Origin: an uncultured Prevotella sp. | Lineage (GTDB): Bacteria; Bacteroidota; Bacteroidia; Bacteroidales; Bacteroidaceae | Length of the DNA: 62,090 nucleotides | Direction: 5' to 3' | Assembly (NCBI GenBank): GCA_900315765.1 | Contig: ONAK01000006.1 | Span: 1 to 62,090 of the forward strand | Shown: one piece after another, positions 15,743 to 25,475 of the stretch | How the letters are laid out: every line of letters begins with the position of its first letter | How positions within the stretch are numbered: the stretch's first letter is position 1 | Program-made: the position numbers and the translations under genes | The notes under the pieces: generated by a model | Told to the model about the DNA's origin: nothing | Database searches by the model: none | Seen by the model: only the letters and a program-made list of their open reading frames with translations

Positions 15743-16881
15743 CTACCAGCACTCCCATCATAGGTTTCGATGCCAAGCGCATTGTTAGCAACGGCACAGG
15801 TCTCGGCTCTTACGGCCGCACCCTTATCAACGACCTCGCCCGTTTCCCTCTCACCCTCCGTCTCTACGCCCCCACCCCCGGCCGCGCCGACCTGCGTTCG
15901 CAAATCGCCGATCGCGAAAACATCACGTTTGTATATCCTCACTCCCCCTCTCACCTTCTCTCGCCTTTATGGCGAAGTCACTTCGTCGTTAACGACCTGA
16001 AACGCGACAACGTCCAATTATACCACGGTCTCTCCGGCGAGCTCCCCATCGGCATTCGCAAGAGCGGCATTAAGAGCGTCGTCACCATCCACGACCTCAT
16101 ATTCCTCCGCCACCCCGAGTTCTACAATCCCATCGATGTCAAGCTCTACGCCTGGAAGTTCCGCCGCACCCTCCGTGAGGCCGACCACATCATCGCCATC
16201 AGCGAGTGTACCAAGCGCGACATTCTGGAATACGGCGCTGGTCTCATCACCGAAGATAAGATCACCCTCATCTACCAGTCCTGCTCCCCCCGCTTCACCT
16301 TCTCACCTTTCACCCATTGTCATCTCGAGCGTAGTCGAGAGATCTCTTCCCCTTACATCCTCTCCGTCGGTTCCATCGAACCCCGCAAGAACACCCTCTT
16401 GGCCCTCAAAGCCCTGCACTACCTCCCATCCGATATATCGCTCGTCCTCGTAGGCCGCCACACCAAATACACCGACACCCTCCTGGCTTATGCCAAAGAG
16501 CACCAGTTAGAACATCGCCTAAAAGTCATGCATGGCGTCCCTGATTCCGAGCTCCCCGCCCTTTATGCCGGCGCCGAGTGTTTCGTCTATCCCAGTGTCT
16601 ACGAAGGTTTCGGCATCCCTATCATCGAGGCCATCAGCTGTGGTCTGCCTGTTGTGGCTTGCACAGGCTCCTGTCTTGAAGAGGCAGGCGGCCCCGACTC
16701 CCTTTATGTCGCCCCCGACGATGCCCTGGGCATGGCCGATGCTATCCGTCGCAGCCTCAAGGGTGCCGAAGGTCGCGAAGAGCGCATTCAGCGCAGCATG
16801 GACTATATCCGCCGTTTCAGCGGCACCGATGTCGCCGCCCAAGTCGTCGAAGTCTACAAAAAAGTCTTAGGGGGATATTAA
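15739..16881 (+). CDS. Family 4 glycosyltransferase
   Basis: 380 residues. N-terminal GTGLGSYGRTL donor/acceptor loop, C-terminal GT4 core with GSIEPRKN (Arg216-Lys217) and the retaining-type E-x7-E motif in YEGFGIPIIEA. Residues ~187-203 (TFSPFTHCHLERSREIS) come from a short tandem repeat followed by the 31-bp palindromic element, at the interdomain region. A weaker repeat encodes SPSHLLSP near 69-76. The frame is intact throughout. The stop shares TTAA with the convergent gene. Confidence 0.9.
   Translation: MTTSTPIIGFDAKRIVSNGTGLGSYGRTLINDLARFPLTLRLYAPTPGRADLRSQIADRENITFVYPHSPSHLLSPLWRSHFVVNDLKRDNVQLYHGLSGELPIGIRKSGIKSVVTIHDLIFLRHPEFYNPIDVKLYAWKFRRTLREADHIIAISECTKRDILEYGAGLITEDKITLIYQSCSPRFTFSPFTHCHLERSREISSPYILSVGSIEPRKNTLLALKALHYLPSDISLVLVGRHTKYTDTLLAYAKEHQLEHRLKVMHGVPDSELPALYAGAECFVYPSVYEGFGIPIIEAISCGLPVVACTGSCLEEAGGPDSLYVAPDDALGMADAIRRSLKGAEGREERIQRSMDYIRRFSGTDVAAQVVEVYKKVLGGY
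16294..16314 (+). repeat. Short tandem repeat (TTCACCTTC type) inside the GT4 gene
   Basis: Three TCACC-containing units of 7-8 bp immediately before the palindromic element copy 2. Read in frame as part of the GT4 protein. Confidence 0.75.
16318..16348 (+). repeat. 31-bp palindromic interspersed element, copy 2 (inside GT4)
   Basis: Arms ATCTC (16322-16326) and GAGAT (16339-16343) around GAGCGTAGTCGA, flanked by TGTC and CTCTT as in copy 1. It is read in a different frame from copy 1 and encodes CHLERSREIS. Confidence 0.85.
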
Positions 16882-18800
16882 AGCTTCCATCTTATTTGAA
16901 TATCCAGATCAGTTTGGCTCGATTGGTCAATCTGCTGATAGCTGCTGCTAATATGGTCGCGATTAAAGTAATCAGTCACACCAAGTTTTGCTGTAAGCAT
17001 AAGATTTCTACTAACAGAAGCTCTAACCATCAGCCAACAACGCATACCCTTGCCATAGAACTGCTGCATGGAATAGGTATAGAGCGGTCCATTTTCATAC
17101 AGATACACCCTGCTGTTATAACTATCGGTATTAAAATAGCCTACTCCAGCGTTCAGGCGTAACCAATCGTTGGTATATGCCACATTTTCACTTATCATAC
17201 CACCAAGTTCAGCTTTTCCCGAAGTACAACATCCACCATCAAATTGCGTACGTGCGCTGAATCTCGATGAAGAATATTCTACACTTAGTCGGGCACGATG
17301 TTCCTGTTCTTTCACTTTCAGTCTGTAGCGCCCCATCATTTTCCATTTTTTAGTCGTATGTACACATTGAATCAGATAATCAAACGAGTGCGATGCCGTT
17401 GATTCACGATACGTAGCCCAAGGATGATAAGCATAGTCTGCATATGCACTCAACTGCCATGTTTTCGATGGTTGCCACGATAGACCTGCATATACCCCAC
17501 TTTCGTTCTGCACCTTTCCACCGTCACTATAACTCTGTGCATCTAGCGATGCGTATTGGTAGGCATAAAATCGCTGCAACACCATGATATTCATATTATT
17601 ATTGGTATTAACGCTTATCGTGTTTATGGTTGCGATGTGTCCTTTGCTGTCAGTAGCAGTTTCGCCATTCAGTGCCCAGCGCCTACCTCTGTAGCCATAG
17701 TCTATACTCGCATTCATAAAGTCAGTACCTTCTGGCTTATAATAGTTGTAAATCTGCTCTTTATTGGGTTTTAGCTCTCTATCCAGATGATTATACAGTG
17801 CGTTTAGAGCTAGGTGCATTCTGCCCCTATCATACCTCACAGTTCCGCCAGCTTTCAATGCATGCAGATTGTGTTTCTTTTCCATCTCGGTTTCCGTACG
17901 ATGATAGCCAGTAGTTATAATCGTGCGTGCACTTCCGTCTTCGTTCAGTGTTGCATCCATCGGAGCGTACGATACAAACGCCGTTGTCCGTATGCCCCTT
18001 CCAAGTTTGATGGTGGATCCTACACCTTGAAGATAACCTTCCGATCTTGAAGAATGTGCTCGCAGCCCAACAGTGTTCCGTCCTAGATTCTGCAATATAG
18101 CAATTTTGCCTAATCCAAAACTATTGTTCATCACCATACCCATACCCATCGATACCCTATAGTTTCCAAGCACCAGTGTTTCCAGGCGTCCCATCTTTCT
18201 CAGTTGCAGATATGGTGAATAATAATCGTAGCCGAACTTATTCCCATTTGTAAAGAAAGGTTCACCAGCATCTTTCGATGCCACAACACCTAATTTCATA
18301 TTATCGCCACGCTCCACCTGATAGCGGAACCAATGGCGATACCTGTCGCCCAAATAGCCATCCCTGTCACCTTTCCGCTCATAAAATGGCACACGTCCGT
18401 TTGCTATCAATTCGTGCCTGATACGCGGCATCTGCTTGGTTTCATCACCAATATACACAAAGCATTCCAGCAGTTTTCTAACCTGCGGTCCAATCTCCTT
18501 AATCATCTGCAGTTCAGCCAACGATTTCATCGAACCATAACGATACAGATACTCCATCAAAGCCTCCACCTGCTGGGTAGACAGAAATGGAATTTGTTCC
18601 AATTCTTCACGTGTAGTTTTATTGATATTTATGGGGTGTTGTTCCAGTTCACAAAGCAAATCGTAGTTCTCTTGCCACTGCTCCGATGCCATATCCTCAG
18701 CAGTCATTACTTGGTTCAGATATTGTTCCCAATCATGCTGTTCCTGCGCCCGTATCCAAAGCACAGTCAAACACATCAACAATAATAGTTTCAATCTCAT
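16878..18800 (-). CDS. Helix-hairpin-helix domain outer-membrane protein, function unknown
   Basis: 640 residues from the ATG at 18800, giving a clear signal peptide (MRLKLLLLMCLTVLWIRAQ). Residues ~55-125 contain ComEA-like helix-hairpin-helix repeats (NINKTTREELEQIPFLS, LAELQMIKEIGPQVRKLL). The rest alternates polar and aromatic residues like a beta-barrel and ends in a short hydrophobic strand (DLDIQIRWKL). Such proteins are widespread in Bacteroidales; HhH motifs normally bind DNA without sequence preference, so a role in DNA handling at the envelope is possible but unproven. Single gene, convergent with GT4. Confidence 0.75.
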   Translation of the reverse strand: MRLKLLLLMCLTVLWIRAQEQHDWEQYLNQVMTAEDMASEQWQENYDLLCELEQHPININKTTREELEQIPFLSTQQVEALMEYLYRYGSMKSLAELQMIKEIGPQVRKLLECFVYIGDETKQMPRIRHELIANGRVPFYERKGDRDGYLGDRYRHWFRYQVERGDNMKLGVVASKDAGEPFFTNGNKFGYDYYSPYLQLRKMGRLETLVLGNYRVSMGMGMVMNNSFGLGKIAILQNLGRNTVGLRAHSSRSEGYLQGVGSTIKLGRGIRTTAFVSYAPMDATLNEDGSARTIITTGYHRTETEMEKKHNLHALKAGGTVRYDRGRMHLALNALYNHLDRELKPNKEQIYNYYKPEGTDFMNASIDYGYRGRRWALNGETATDSKGHIATINTISVNTNNNMNIMVLQRFYAYQYASLDAQSYSDGGKVQNESGVYAGLSWQPSKTWQLSAYADYAYHPWATYRESTASHSFDYLIQCVHTTKKWKMMGRYRLKVKEQEHRARLSVEYSSSRFSARTQFDGGCCTSGKAELGGMISENVAYTNDWLRLNAGVGYFNTDSYNSRVYLYENGPLYTYSMQQFYGKGMRCWLMVRASVSRNLMLTAKLGVTDYFNRDHISSSYQQIDQSSQTDLDIQIRWKL

Positions 18801-18931
18801 AGGTTTATGCTTTCTTTTCCAGCTTGCAAAAATAGTACTTTTTTCTATAACCTCCAAGCAATTACACAAAAAAAACAAAACTGAGTTAGATATTTTTTCT
18901 CATTTGCTTCATAACGTTAATTACCATCTTT

Positions 18932-18972
18932 ACAAATGAAAAGTAGTTAGCGAACAAATGAAAAGTAGTTAG
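18932..18972 (+). repeat. Direct repeat, 19 bp x 2, period 22
   Basis: Two identical 19-base units separated by 3 bp, upstream of the DUF4294 promoter. Possible operator or remnant; no protein is assigned. Confidence 0.75.
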
Positions 18973-19061
18973 AGAGCAAATAAAAATAAACAAAAGAGAG
19001 ATAATGTATACAAAAGATCCAAATTAGTTGCATTTTATTTTGTAGTTCGCTCGATTTCCAC

Positions 19062-19069
19062 TACCTTTG
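19062..19069 (+). promoter_or_regulatory. Bacteroidetes promoter for DUF4294 gene
   Basis: TACCTTTG at 19062-19069 with a TTTTG ending at 19042 and a 19-bp spacer. The ATG follows 8 bases later. Confidence 0.7.
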
Positions 19070-19077
19070 CACCCGAA

Positions 19078-19716
19078 ATGAGAAAGGTAGTTGTTTTATC
19101 GATGATGTTGCTGCTCTGCATCTCGGCTGCCAAAGGGCAGGAGGAACAGAGAATGACCGCTGAGCAGGTGCTGGCGGAAATGGACTCGCCTACTTTTGTG
19201 CCTACCGTGAAGGTGAGCAAAGTGATGCACGAGGGAGACAGCATACAGTATATGGAGATGAACAACGTGTATGTATACCCACAACTGACATTTAAGAACA
19301 AAAGACAGGCGCAACACTATATGCGACTGGTGACAAACGTGAAAAAGGTGCTGCCGATAGCGAAAGAGGCCAGAATGATGCTGATAGAGACTACAGAGTA
19401 TCTGGAGACACTGCCTGACGACAAAGCTAAGGCGGAACACATGAAACGCGTGGAACAGGACATATTCAAGACATATAAGCCTAAAATGAAAAAACTGACC
19501 TACAGCCAGGGAAAACTGCTGATAAAACTGATAGACCGCGAGTGCCACTCGAGCAGCTACGACATGATTAAGGCTTTTATGGGGCCGCTGAGAGCGGGAT
19601 TCTGGCAGGTGTTTGCCTGGGGATTCGGCGCCTCGCTGAAAAAAGAGTACGACGCTCAGGGGGTGGACAGACTGACGGAGCGCGTGGTGCTGATGGTGGA
19701 GAGCGGACAGATTTAA
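19078..19716 (+). CDS. DUF4294 domain protein, secreted
   Basis: 212 residues with a signal peptide (MRKVVVLSMMLLLCISAAKG). The body is mostly charged helices followed by a glycine/aromatic region (MGPLRAGFWQVFAWGFGASLKKEYDA), as in the Bacteroidetes DUF4294 family. The family has no known biochemical role; its members are exported proteins often found near housekeeping genes, as here before dxs. Monocistronic, with its own promoter. Assignment is by overall pattern. Confidence 0.8.
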   Translation: MRKVVVLSMMLLLCISAAKGQEEQRMTAEQVLAEMDSPTFVPTVKVSKVMHEGDSIQYMEMNNVYVYPQLTFKNKRQAQHYMRLVTNVKKVLPIAKEARMMLIETTEYLETLPDDKAKAEHMKRVEQDIFKTYKPKMKKLTYSQGKLLIKLIDRECHSSSYDMIKAFMGPLRAGFWQVFAWGFGASLKKEYDAQGVDRLTERVVLMVESGQI

Positions 19717-19778
19717 ATTAGTTTAATACTTATGGGCGCAAAATATGACATTAATTTTGTAATTTGAATAAAATTGCT

Positions 19779-19786
19779 TAACTTTG
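19779..19786 (+). promoter_or_regulatory. Bacteroidetes promoter for dxs-trkA-trkH
   Basis: TAACTTTG with TTTG at 19756-19759 and a 19-bp spacer, 22 bp before the dxs GTG start. Confidence 0.7.
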
Positions 19787-19808
19787 CACTCGAAAAAATA
19801 TATTTTGT

Positions 19809-21707
19809 GTGGAAAAAATTGAGTTTACTCTATTAAATAAGATAGATACACCTGAGGATTTAAGAAAACTGAGGGTGGAGGATTTGCCACAGGTGTGCGC
19901 GGAACTGCGCCGAGACATCATTGAGGAAGTGGCGGTGAACCCGGGGCACCTGGCGTCGAGCCTGGGTGTGGCGGAGATAACTGTGGCTCTACACTATGTG
20001 TTTAACACGCCGGAAGACAGAATAGTTTGGGACGTGGGGCATCAGGCCTACGGACATAAGATACTGACGGGCAGAAGAGATAAATTCTGCACGAACAGAA
20101 AGCTGGGTGGCATCAAGCCGTTTCCATCGCCGGAAGAGAGCGAATACGACACCTTTGCCTGCGGACATGCCAGCAACTCGGTATCGGCGGCTCTGGGCAT
20201 GGCGGTGGCAGCTGAACTGGAAGGCAAGAAGGACCGACACGTGGTGGCAGTGATAGGCGACGGCGCACTGAGCGGCGGACTGGCGTTTGAAGGACTGAAC
20301 AACGTGTCGAGCAGTCCGAACAACCTGCTCATCATACTGAACGACAACAACATGAGCATAGACCGCAGCGTGGGCGGCATGAAGCAGTATCTGCTGAACC
20401 TGAGCACGAACGAGCATTACAACGCGCTGAAATTTAAAACGGTGCGCTGGCTGAAAAACCACGGTATGATGCCAGATGACCGCAAGAAGGGGCTGATAAG
20501 ACTGAGCAACGCCGTGAAGAGTGCCATCAGCCACCAGCAGAACATCTTCGACGGCATGAACATACAATACTTCGGGCCGTTTGACGGACACAACGTGCAG
20601 GAACTGGTGCGCATACTGAGTCAGCTGAAGAACATGACTGGACCGAAGCTGCTGCATCTGCACACCAAGAAGGGACACGGCTATGCGCCTGCTGAGAAGG
20701 ACGTGACGACCTGGCACGCACCGGGAAAATTCAACCCGGACACGGGCGAGCGCATTGTGGACAATGACCCGACGAAACCGCAGAAATATCAGGATGTATT
20801 CGGACACACGCTGCTGGAACTGGCGCAACAGAACCCGAAGATAGTGGGCGTGACACCGGCCATGCCGAGCGGATGCTCGATGAACATCATGATGAAGGAG
20901 ATGCCGGAAAGGACCTTCGACGTGGGTATAGCCGAGGGGCATGCGGTGACCTTCAGCGGGGGTATGGCGAAAGACGGACTGCTGCCCTTCTGCAACATAT
21001 ACAGTGCGTTTGCACAAAGGGCTTTCGACAATATCATTCACGACGTGGCGCTGCTGAACCTGAACGTGGTGTTCTGCTTTGACCGCGCCGGACTGGTGGG
21101 CGAAGACGGAGCGACGCACCACGGGGCGTTTGACCTGGCGGCGCTGAGACCGGTGCCTAACCTGACTATCTGCTCGCCACTGGACGAGCACGAGCTGCGC
21201 AGACTGATGTATACGGCACAGCTGCCCAACAAGGGGCCGTTTGTGATTCGCTATCCACGAGGCGGCGGAGAGCTGCAGGACTGGAGATGCCCGCTGGAGG
21301 AGATAAAAGTGGGCACGGGACGGAAGCTGCATGACGGTAAGGACGTGGCGGTGCTGAGTATCGGACCGATAGGCAACAATGTGGTTCGCGCGATTGCGCA
21401 GCTGGAAGAGGAAAATGGAGAAATCTCTGTGGCGCATTATGATATGAGATTCCTGAAGCCGATAGATGAGGAGATTCTCGAGGAGGTGGGGCGCAACTTT
21501 AAGCGCGTGATCACCGTTGAGAACGGCGTCGTAAGAGGCGGATTGGGATCGGCCGTGCTGGAGTGGATGAACGACCACGGCTACTCGCCCAGAATACAGC
21601 GACTGGGTCTGCCCGACCACTTTGTGGAGCACGGCACCGTGAAGGAACTGATGCACATCGTTGGCATAGACGAAGAGGGCATCATAAAAGCGATTTGCGA
21701 GGTATGA
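19809..21707 (+). CDS. dxs: 1-deoxy-D-xylulose-5-phosphate synthase
   Basis: 632 residues, close to the usual ~620. It uses a GTG start (GTGGAAAAA), the first in-frame start after the promoter. TPP-binding motif [16 protein letters not shown] begins at 150, the N-terminal [12 protein letters not shown] is typical, and the C-terminal transketolase domain includes [11 protein letters not shown] and [16 protein letters not shown]. It condenses pyruvate and glyceraldehyde-3-phosphate, the first step of the methylerythritol isoprenoid route whose later enzyme IspG is encoded at 51157. The end overlaps trkA by 4 bp (ATGA). Confidence 0.97.
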   Translation: MEKIEFTLLNKIDTPEDLRKLRVEDLPQVCAELRRDIIEEVAVNPGHLASSLGVAEITVALHYVFNTPEDRIVWDVGHQAYGHKILTGRRDKFCTNRKLGGIKPFPSPEESEYDTFACGHASNSVSAALGMAVAAELEGKKDRHVVAVIGDGALSGGLAFEGLNNVSSSPNNLLIILNDNNMSIDRSVGGMKQYLLNLSTNEHYNALKFKTVRWLKNHGMMPDDRKKGLIRLSNAVKSAISHQQNIFDGMNIQYFGPFDGHNVQELVRILSQLKNMTGPKLLHLHTKKGHGYAPAEKDVTTWHAPGKFNPDTGERIVDNDPTKPQKYQDVFGHTLLELAQQNPKIVGVTPAMPSGCSMNIMMKEMPERTFDVGIAEGHAVTFSGGMAKDGLLPFCNIYSAFAQRAFDNIIHDVALLNLNVVFCFDRAGLVGEDGATHHGAFDLAALRPVPNLTICSPLDEHELRRLMYTAQLPNKGPFVIRYPRGGGELQDWRCPLEEIKVGTGRKLHDGKDVAVLSIGPIGNNVVRAIAQLEEENGEISVAHYDMRFLKPIDEEILEEVGRNFKRVITVENGVVRGGLGSAVLEWMNDHGYSPRIQRLGLPDHFVEHGTVKELMHIVGIDEEGIIKAICEV

Positions 21708-23059
21708 AGATCGTCATAGTAGGTGCAGGCGCCGTGGGTACTCACCTGTCGAAACTGCTGTCGAGAGAGCATCAGGACTGCATACTGATTGACGCCGACG
21801 ACGAACGTCTGGCGAAGATGAGCGAGTATGACGTGATGACTTACTGCGCATCGCCAACCAGCATCAAAGCGCTGAAAGAGGCGGGGGTGCAGAACGCCGA
21901 CTTGTTTGTGGGCGTGACGCCGGAAGAGAGCACGAACATCAACGCCTGCATACTGGCGCACGCGCTAGGTGCGAAAAAGACGGTGGCGCGCATTGACAAC
22001 TACGAATATCTGGCTCCAGGACTGCAACAGTTCTTCAAGAACCTGGGACTGGACTCGCTGATTTACCCAGAGGTGCTGGCGGCCATCGACATCAACAACG
22101 GACTGAAACTGAGTTGGGTGCGCCAGCGATGGGACGTGCACGACGGGGCACTGATACTGTTAGGCATCAAGCTGAGAGAACAGGCGGAGATACTGAACCA
22201 GCCGCTGAAGGACCTGTGCGGGCCCGACGACCCGTACCACATCGTGGCCATCAAGCGTGGCGGTGACACCATCATTCCAGGCGGTCTGGACGAGCTGAGA
22301 GTGAACGACCTGGCTTACTTTATGACCACCAAGGAGTATATTCCCTACATCCGCAAGATAGTGGGAAAAGAGCACTATACCGACGTGAAGAACGTGATTA
22401 TGATGGGTGGCGGAAAAACCACCGTGAGAGCGGCTCTGACTGCGCCCGACTATATGAACATCAAGATTATAGAGAAGGACGCCAAGCGATGCGACAGACT
22501 GAACGAGCTTCTGGATAACAAAGACATCATGGTGATTCACGGCGACGGACGAGACCTGGGACTGCTGGAGGAGGAGAACATCAGAAACACGCAGGCGTTT
22601 GTGGCGCTGACAGAGAATGCGGAGACAAACATCCTGGCGTGTCTGACTGCCAAGAAAATGGGCGTGCGCAAGACCATAGCCATGGTGGAGAACCTGGACT
22701 ATGTGACCATGGCCGAGAGTCTGGATATAGGTACCATCATCAATAAGAAAACCATTGCTGCCAGCCATATCTACCAGATGCTGCTGGAGGCGGATGTGGA
22801 CAACCTGAGATCGCTGATGATGGTGGACAGTGAGGTGGCGGAGTTTACGGCTGCCGAGGGCTCGAAGGTGACCAAGAAGCCGGTGAAAGACCTGGGACTG
22901 CCCTTCGGCATGACCATCGGAGGACTGGTGCGCAACGGCGTGGGAATGCTGGTGAACGGTAACTCGCAGATTGAGGCGGGCGACTCGGTGATGGTGTTCT
23001 GCCACGAACAGAAATTAAACAACATAGAGAAATTCTTCAAGAAGAACGCGATATGGTAA
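21704..23059 (+). CDS. trkA: Trk potassium uptake regulatory subunit TrkA
   Basis: 451 residues from the ATG at 21704. Two Rossmann RCK_N domains are visible, [15 protein letters not shown] at the N-terminus and [13 protein letters not shown] in the middle, each followed by an RCK_C-type segment. TrkA is the peripheral NAD(H)/ATP-binding gating subunit of the Trk potassium channel. Translationally coupled to dxs upstream (4 bp) and to trkH downstream (7 bp overlap). The second Rossmann glycine motif is GGGKTT rather than GxGxxG. Confidence 0.95.
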   Translation: MKIVIVGAGAVGTHLSKLLSREHQDCILIDADDERLAKMSEYDVMTYCASPTSIKALKEAGVQNADLFVGVTPEESTNINACILAHALGAKKTVARIDNYEYLAPGLQQFFKNLGLDSLIYPEVLAAIDINNGLKLSWVRQRWDVHDGALILLGIKLREQAEILNQPLKDLCGPDDPYHIVAIKRGGDTIIPGGLDELRVNDLAYFMTTKEYIPYIRKIVGKEHYTDVKNVIMMGGGKTTVRAALTAPDYMNIKIIEKDAKRCDRLNELLDNKDIMVIHGDGRDLGLLEEENIRNTQAFVALTENAETNILACLTAKKMGVRKTIAMVENLDYVTMAESLDIGTIINKKTIAASHIYQMLLEADVDNLRSLMMVDSEVAEFTAAEGSKVTKKPVKDLGLPFGMTIGGLVRNGVGMLVNGNSQIEAGDSVMVFCHEQKLNNIEKFFKKNAIW

Positions 23060-24510
23060 ACTTCCGTATCATCAGTAAGATTATCGGCTCGCTGCTCTTT
23101 ATCGAGGGGCAGTTCATGGGATGGTGCGCCCTGATGTCGTTTCTATACCACGAAGACGACCTGATGGCGTTTCTGATTTCGCTGCTGATAACCTTCGGAA
23201 GCGGATTCTTCTTCCTGTACTTAGGAAGAAACGCTGACAACACGCTGAGCCGTAGGGATGCGTACCTGGTGGTGACAGCTGCCTGGGTGGTGTTCTCGTT
23301 CTTCGGCATGTTCCCCTTCCTGATTCATGGCAGCATCACGAACATTACGGATGCCTTCTTTGAATCGACATCGGGATTTACGACGACGGGGGCCTCGATA
23401 CTGGACGACGTGGAGACGCTGCCGCACGCCATACTCTTCTGGCGATCGCTGACGCAATGGATAGGCGGACTGGGAATCGTATTCTTTACCATCGCCATCC
23501 TGCCATCGCTGGTGGGAGGTAGCGTGAAGATATTCGCGGCAGAGGCCACGGGACCAATCAAGGCGAAGATGCACCCCAGACTGTCGACAACGGCAAAGTG
23601 GATATGGAGCATCTACTTTATACTGACCATCGGTTGCGGACTGGCCTACTGGCTGGCGGGCATGGACCTGTTTGAGGCTACCAACTACTCGATGACAACG
23701 ACGGCAACAGGCGGATTTGCCATCCACAACGAGAGTACGGAGTACTTCAACTCGCCTACCATCGACTATATCTCGATAGCCTTCCAGTTCCTCTCGGGCA
23801 TCAACTTCACCTTATTATATCTATGTATCATCAAGATGAAGCTGAAAGCGCTGCTGACAAACTCGGAATTCAAACTCTATCTGGGCGTAGTGACGGGTGC
23901 CACGCTGTGGATTATGTATCTGCTGCTGACACGTATGGACTACGACCTGGAGCACGCCTTCAGAGCGGCGCTGTTCCAGGTGGTATCGTTTATGACTACC
24001 ACGGGTATGTTTAACGAGGACGCCGGAGCCTGGCCTCACATCACCTGGGTGATACTGGGTGTGGTGATGTATTTGGGCGCCTGCGCAGGCAGTACGAGCG
24101 GCGGATTTAAATGCGTGAGAGGCGTGATGCTGCTGAAGGTGATACGTAACAACTTCCGCCAGATACTGCACCCGAATGCGGTGCTGCCCGTGAAGATTAA
24201 CGGGGTGAACATACCGCAATCGAAACTGGTGGCGCTGTTTGCATTCTTTACGCTGACCATCCTGATGACGCTGGTAACGGCTACCATCATGATTGTGGCT
24301 GGCATAGACAATACCAATGCCATCACCATCGCACTGAGTTGTGTGGGCAATGTGGGTCCGACACTGGGCACGCAGATTGGTCCGGTGATGTCGTGGTCGA
24401 CCCTACCCGACTTTATCAAGTGGATTCTATGTCCGCTGATGCTGATGGGACGTCTGGAGATCATGACGGTGCTGGTGCTGTTCACACCCAGCTTCTGGAA
24501 AGAAAATTGA
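23053..24510 (+). CDS. trkH: Trk potassium uptake channel TrkH
   Basis: 485 residues with about ten membrane segments. Selectivity-filter-like stretches occur after pore helices: STSGFTTTGAS, TTTATGGFAI, SFMTTTGMFN and CVGNVGPTLG, the four-repeat SKT superfamily layout. It forms the inner-membrane K+ channel gated by TrkA. The stop codon TGA (24508-24510) lies inside a tandem repeat (TTGATAA units), so the repeat borders or supplies the C-terminus. Confidence 0.95.
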   Translation: MVNFRIISKIIGSLLFIEGQFMGWCALMSFLYHEDDLMAFLISLLITFGSGFFFLYLGRNADNTLSRRDAYLVVTAAWVVFSFFGMFPFLIHGSITNITDAFFESTSGFTTTGASILDDVETLPHAILFWRSLTQWIGGLGIVFFTIAILPSLVGGSVKIFAAEATGPIKAKMHPRLSTTAKWIWSIYFILTIGCGLAYWLAGMDLFEATNYSMTTTATGGFAIHNESTEYFNSPTIDYISIAFQFLSGINFTLLYLCIIKMKLKALLTNSEFKLYLGVVTGATLWIMYLLLTRMDYDLEHAFRAALFQVVSFMTTTGMFNEDAGAWPHITWVILGVVMYLGACAGSTSGGFKCVRGVMLLKVIRNNFRQILHPNAVLPVKINGVNIPQSKLVALFAFFTLTILMTLVTATIMIVAGIDNTNAITIALSCVGNVGPTLGTQIGPVMSWSTLPDFIKWILCPLMLMGRLEIMTVLVLFTPSFWKEN

Positions 24511-24541
24511 CAATTGATAATTGATAATTGATAATTAAGCA
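24507..24541 (+). repeat. Tandem heptamer repeat (TTGATAA) between trkH and manA
   Basis: TTGACAA, three TTGATAA units and TTAAGCA fill the whole gap between trkH and manA. The trkH stop codon lies in the first unit. The same unit recurs at 29669-29700. Confidence 0.9.
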
Positions 24542-25444
24542 ATGTACAAGTTCGAACCATTAATTAAGCAAATGATCTGGGGCAGCGAGAGCTGGATGAT
24601 TTCAGGAGTAGAAAACAATGAGACCTTAGTGGCCAACGGTAGCGAGAAGGGCAAAAGCCTGAACGCACTGGTGGGGGAACTGAAGGAGAAGCTGGTAGGA
24701 CAAGAGAACTACGAGCGATTCGGCAATGAGTTCCCACTGCTCATTAAGTTTATCGACGCAAAACGCGACCTGAGCATACAGGTACACCCCAACGATGAGA
24801 TAGCGCATAAGCACGGTAAGTCGCGCGGAAAAACGGAGATGTGGTACGCACTGCCTTCGGCGGCAGACGCCAAGCTGTACTGCGGACTGAAGCAGCAGAT
24901 TACGCCTGAGGAGTATAAGGCGATGGTGGAAAACGACACCATCACGGAGGCGCTGGCGCAATATGACGTGAAAGAGGACGACAGCTTCTTTATTCCTGCC
25001 GGGCGAATTCATGCCATCGGAGGCGGATGCGTGGTGGCTGAGATTCAGCAGACGAGTGATGTGACTTACCGCATCTATGACTACAAGCGCAAGGATAAGG
25101 ATGGCAACTACCGCGAGTTGCACACGGAGAAGGCGGCTGAGAGTATAGACTACACGGTGCTGCCCGACTACCGCACGGCTTACACGCCTGCGAAAAACGA
25201 GGGGGTAATGATAGCAGACTGCCCCTATTTTACCACAGCGGTATACGACCTGACGGAGCCCATGGTGCTGGATTACTCGGAGCTGGACTCATTTGTGATC
25301 CTCATCGCAGTAAAGGGCGAGGGAACGATCAAGGCGAACGGTGAGGAAATGGCGTTCGGCAAGGGTGACACAATCCTTCTACCCGCCACGACCACCGAAG
25401 TGGTCATCACAGGAACCGTAAAATTCCTCGAAACCTTCGTATAA
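24542..25444 (+). CDS. manA: Mannose-6-phosphate isomerase, class I
   Basis: 300 residues of the short bacterial type I PMI. Cupin metal-site features are IQVHPNDEIAHKHG and GKTEMWYAL, then IPAGRIHAIGGGCVVAEIQQTSD with the substrate-side Gln/His/Glu. It interconverts fructose-6-phosphate and mannose-6-phosphate, feeding GDP-mannose and GDP-fucose. That could supply the fucosyl- and mannosyl-type transferases encoded at 9.6-13.2 kb. Convergent with the DUF4435 gene, with only 10 bp between stops. Confidence 0.93.
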   Translation: MYKFEPLIKQMIWGSESWMISGVENNETLVANGSEKGKSLNALVGELKEKLVGQENYERFGNEFPLLIKFIDAKRDLSIQVHPNDEIAHKHGKSRGKTEMWYALPSAADAKLYCGLKQQITPEEYKAMVENDTITEALAQYDVKEDDSFFIPAGRIHAIGGGCVVAEIQQTSDVTYRIYDYKRKDKDGNYRELHTEKAAESIDYTVLPDYRTAYTPAKNEGVMIADCPYFTTAVYDLTEPMVLDYSELDSFVILIAVKGEGTIKANGEEMAFGKGDTILLPATTTEVVITGTVKFLETFV

Positions 25445-25446
25445 TT

Positions 25447-25475
25447 TTTTGGCACTAATCCGTGCCTAAATATGA
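25447..25475. repeat. Short inverted repeat GGCAC...GTGCC at the manA/DUF4435 convergence
   Basis: GGCAC and GTGCC arms with a TTTTTT run on the plus side. Contains ATCCGTGCCTAAA, which also appears in the cobB-ispG intergenic repeats near 51014-51126. It may end transcription; the stem is short. Confidence 0.5.

Larger units (their letters stand above)
18801..19077. other. Intergenic region between divergent HhH and DUF4294 genes
   Basis: 277 bp, AT-rich. It holds two copies of a 19-base sequence beginning ACAAATGAAA and ending GTAGTTAG (18932-18950 and 18954-18972, period 22), a weaker A-rich third copy, and the DUF4294 promoter. No small gene was recognised. Confidence 0.6.

Noticed and set aside
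19989-21656. Very long open frame antisense to dxs (and similar ones opposite the GT87-SUMF1 and phosphonate genes)
   Set aside because: The sequence has no domain logic, is rich in His/Arg/Gln as expected for the complement of a G+C-biased gene, and lacks a promoter. Shadow of the coding strand.
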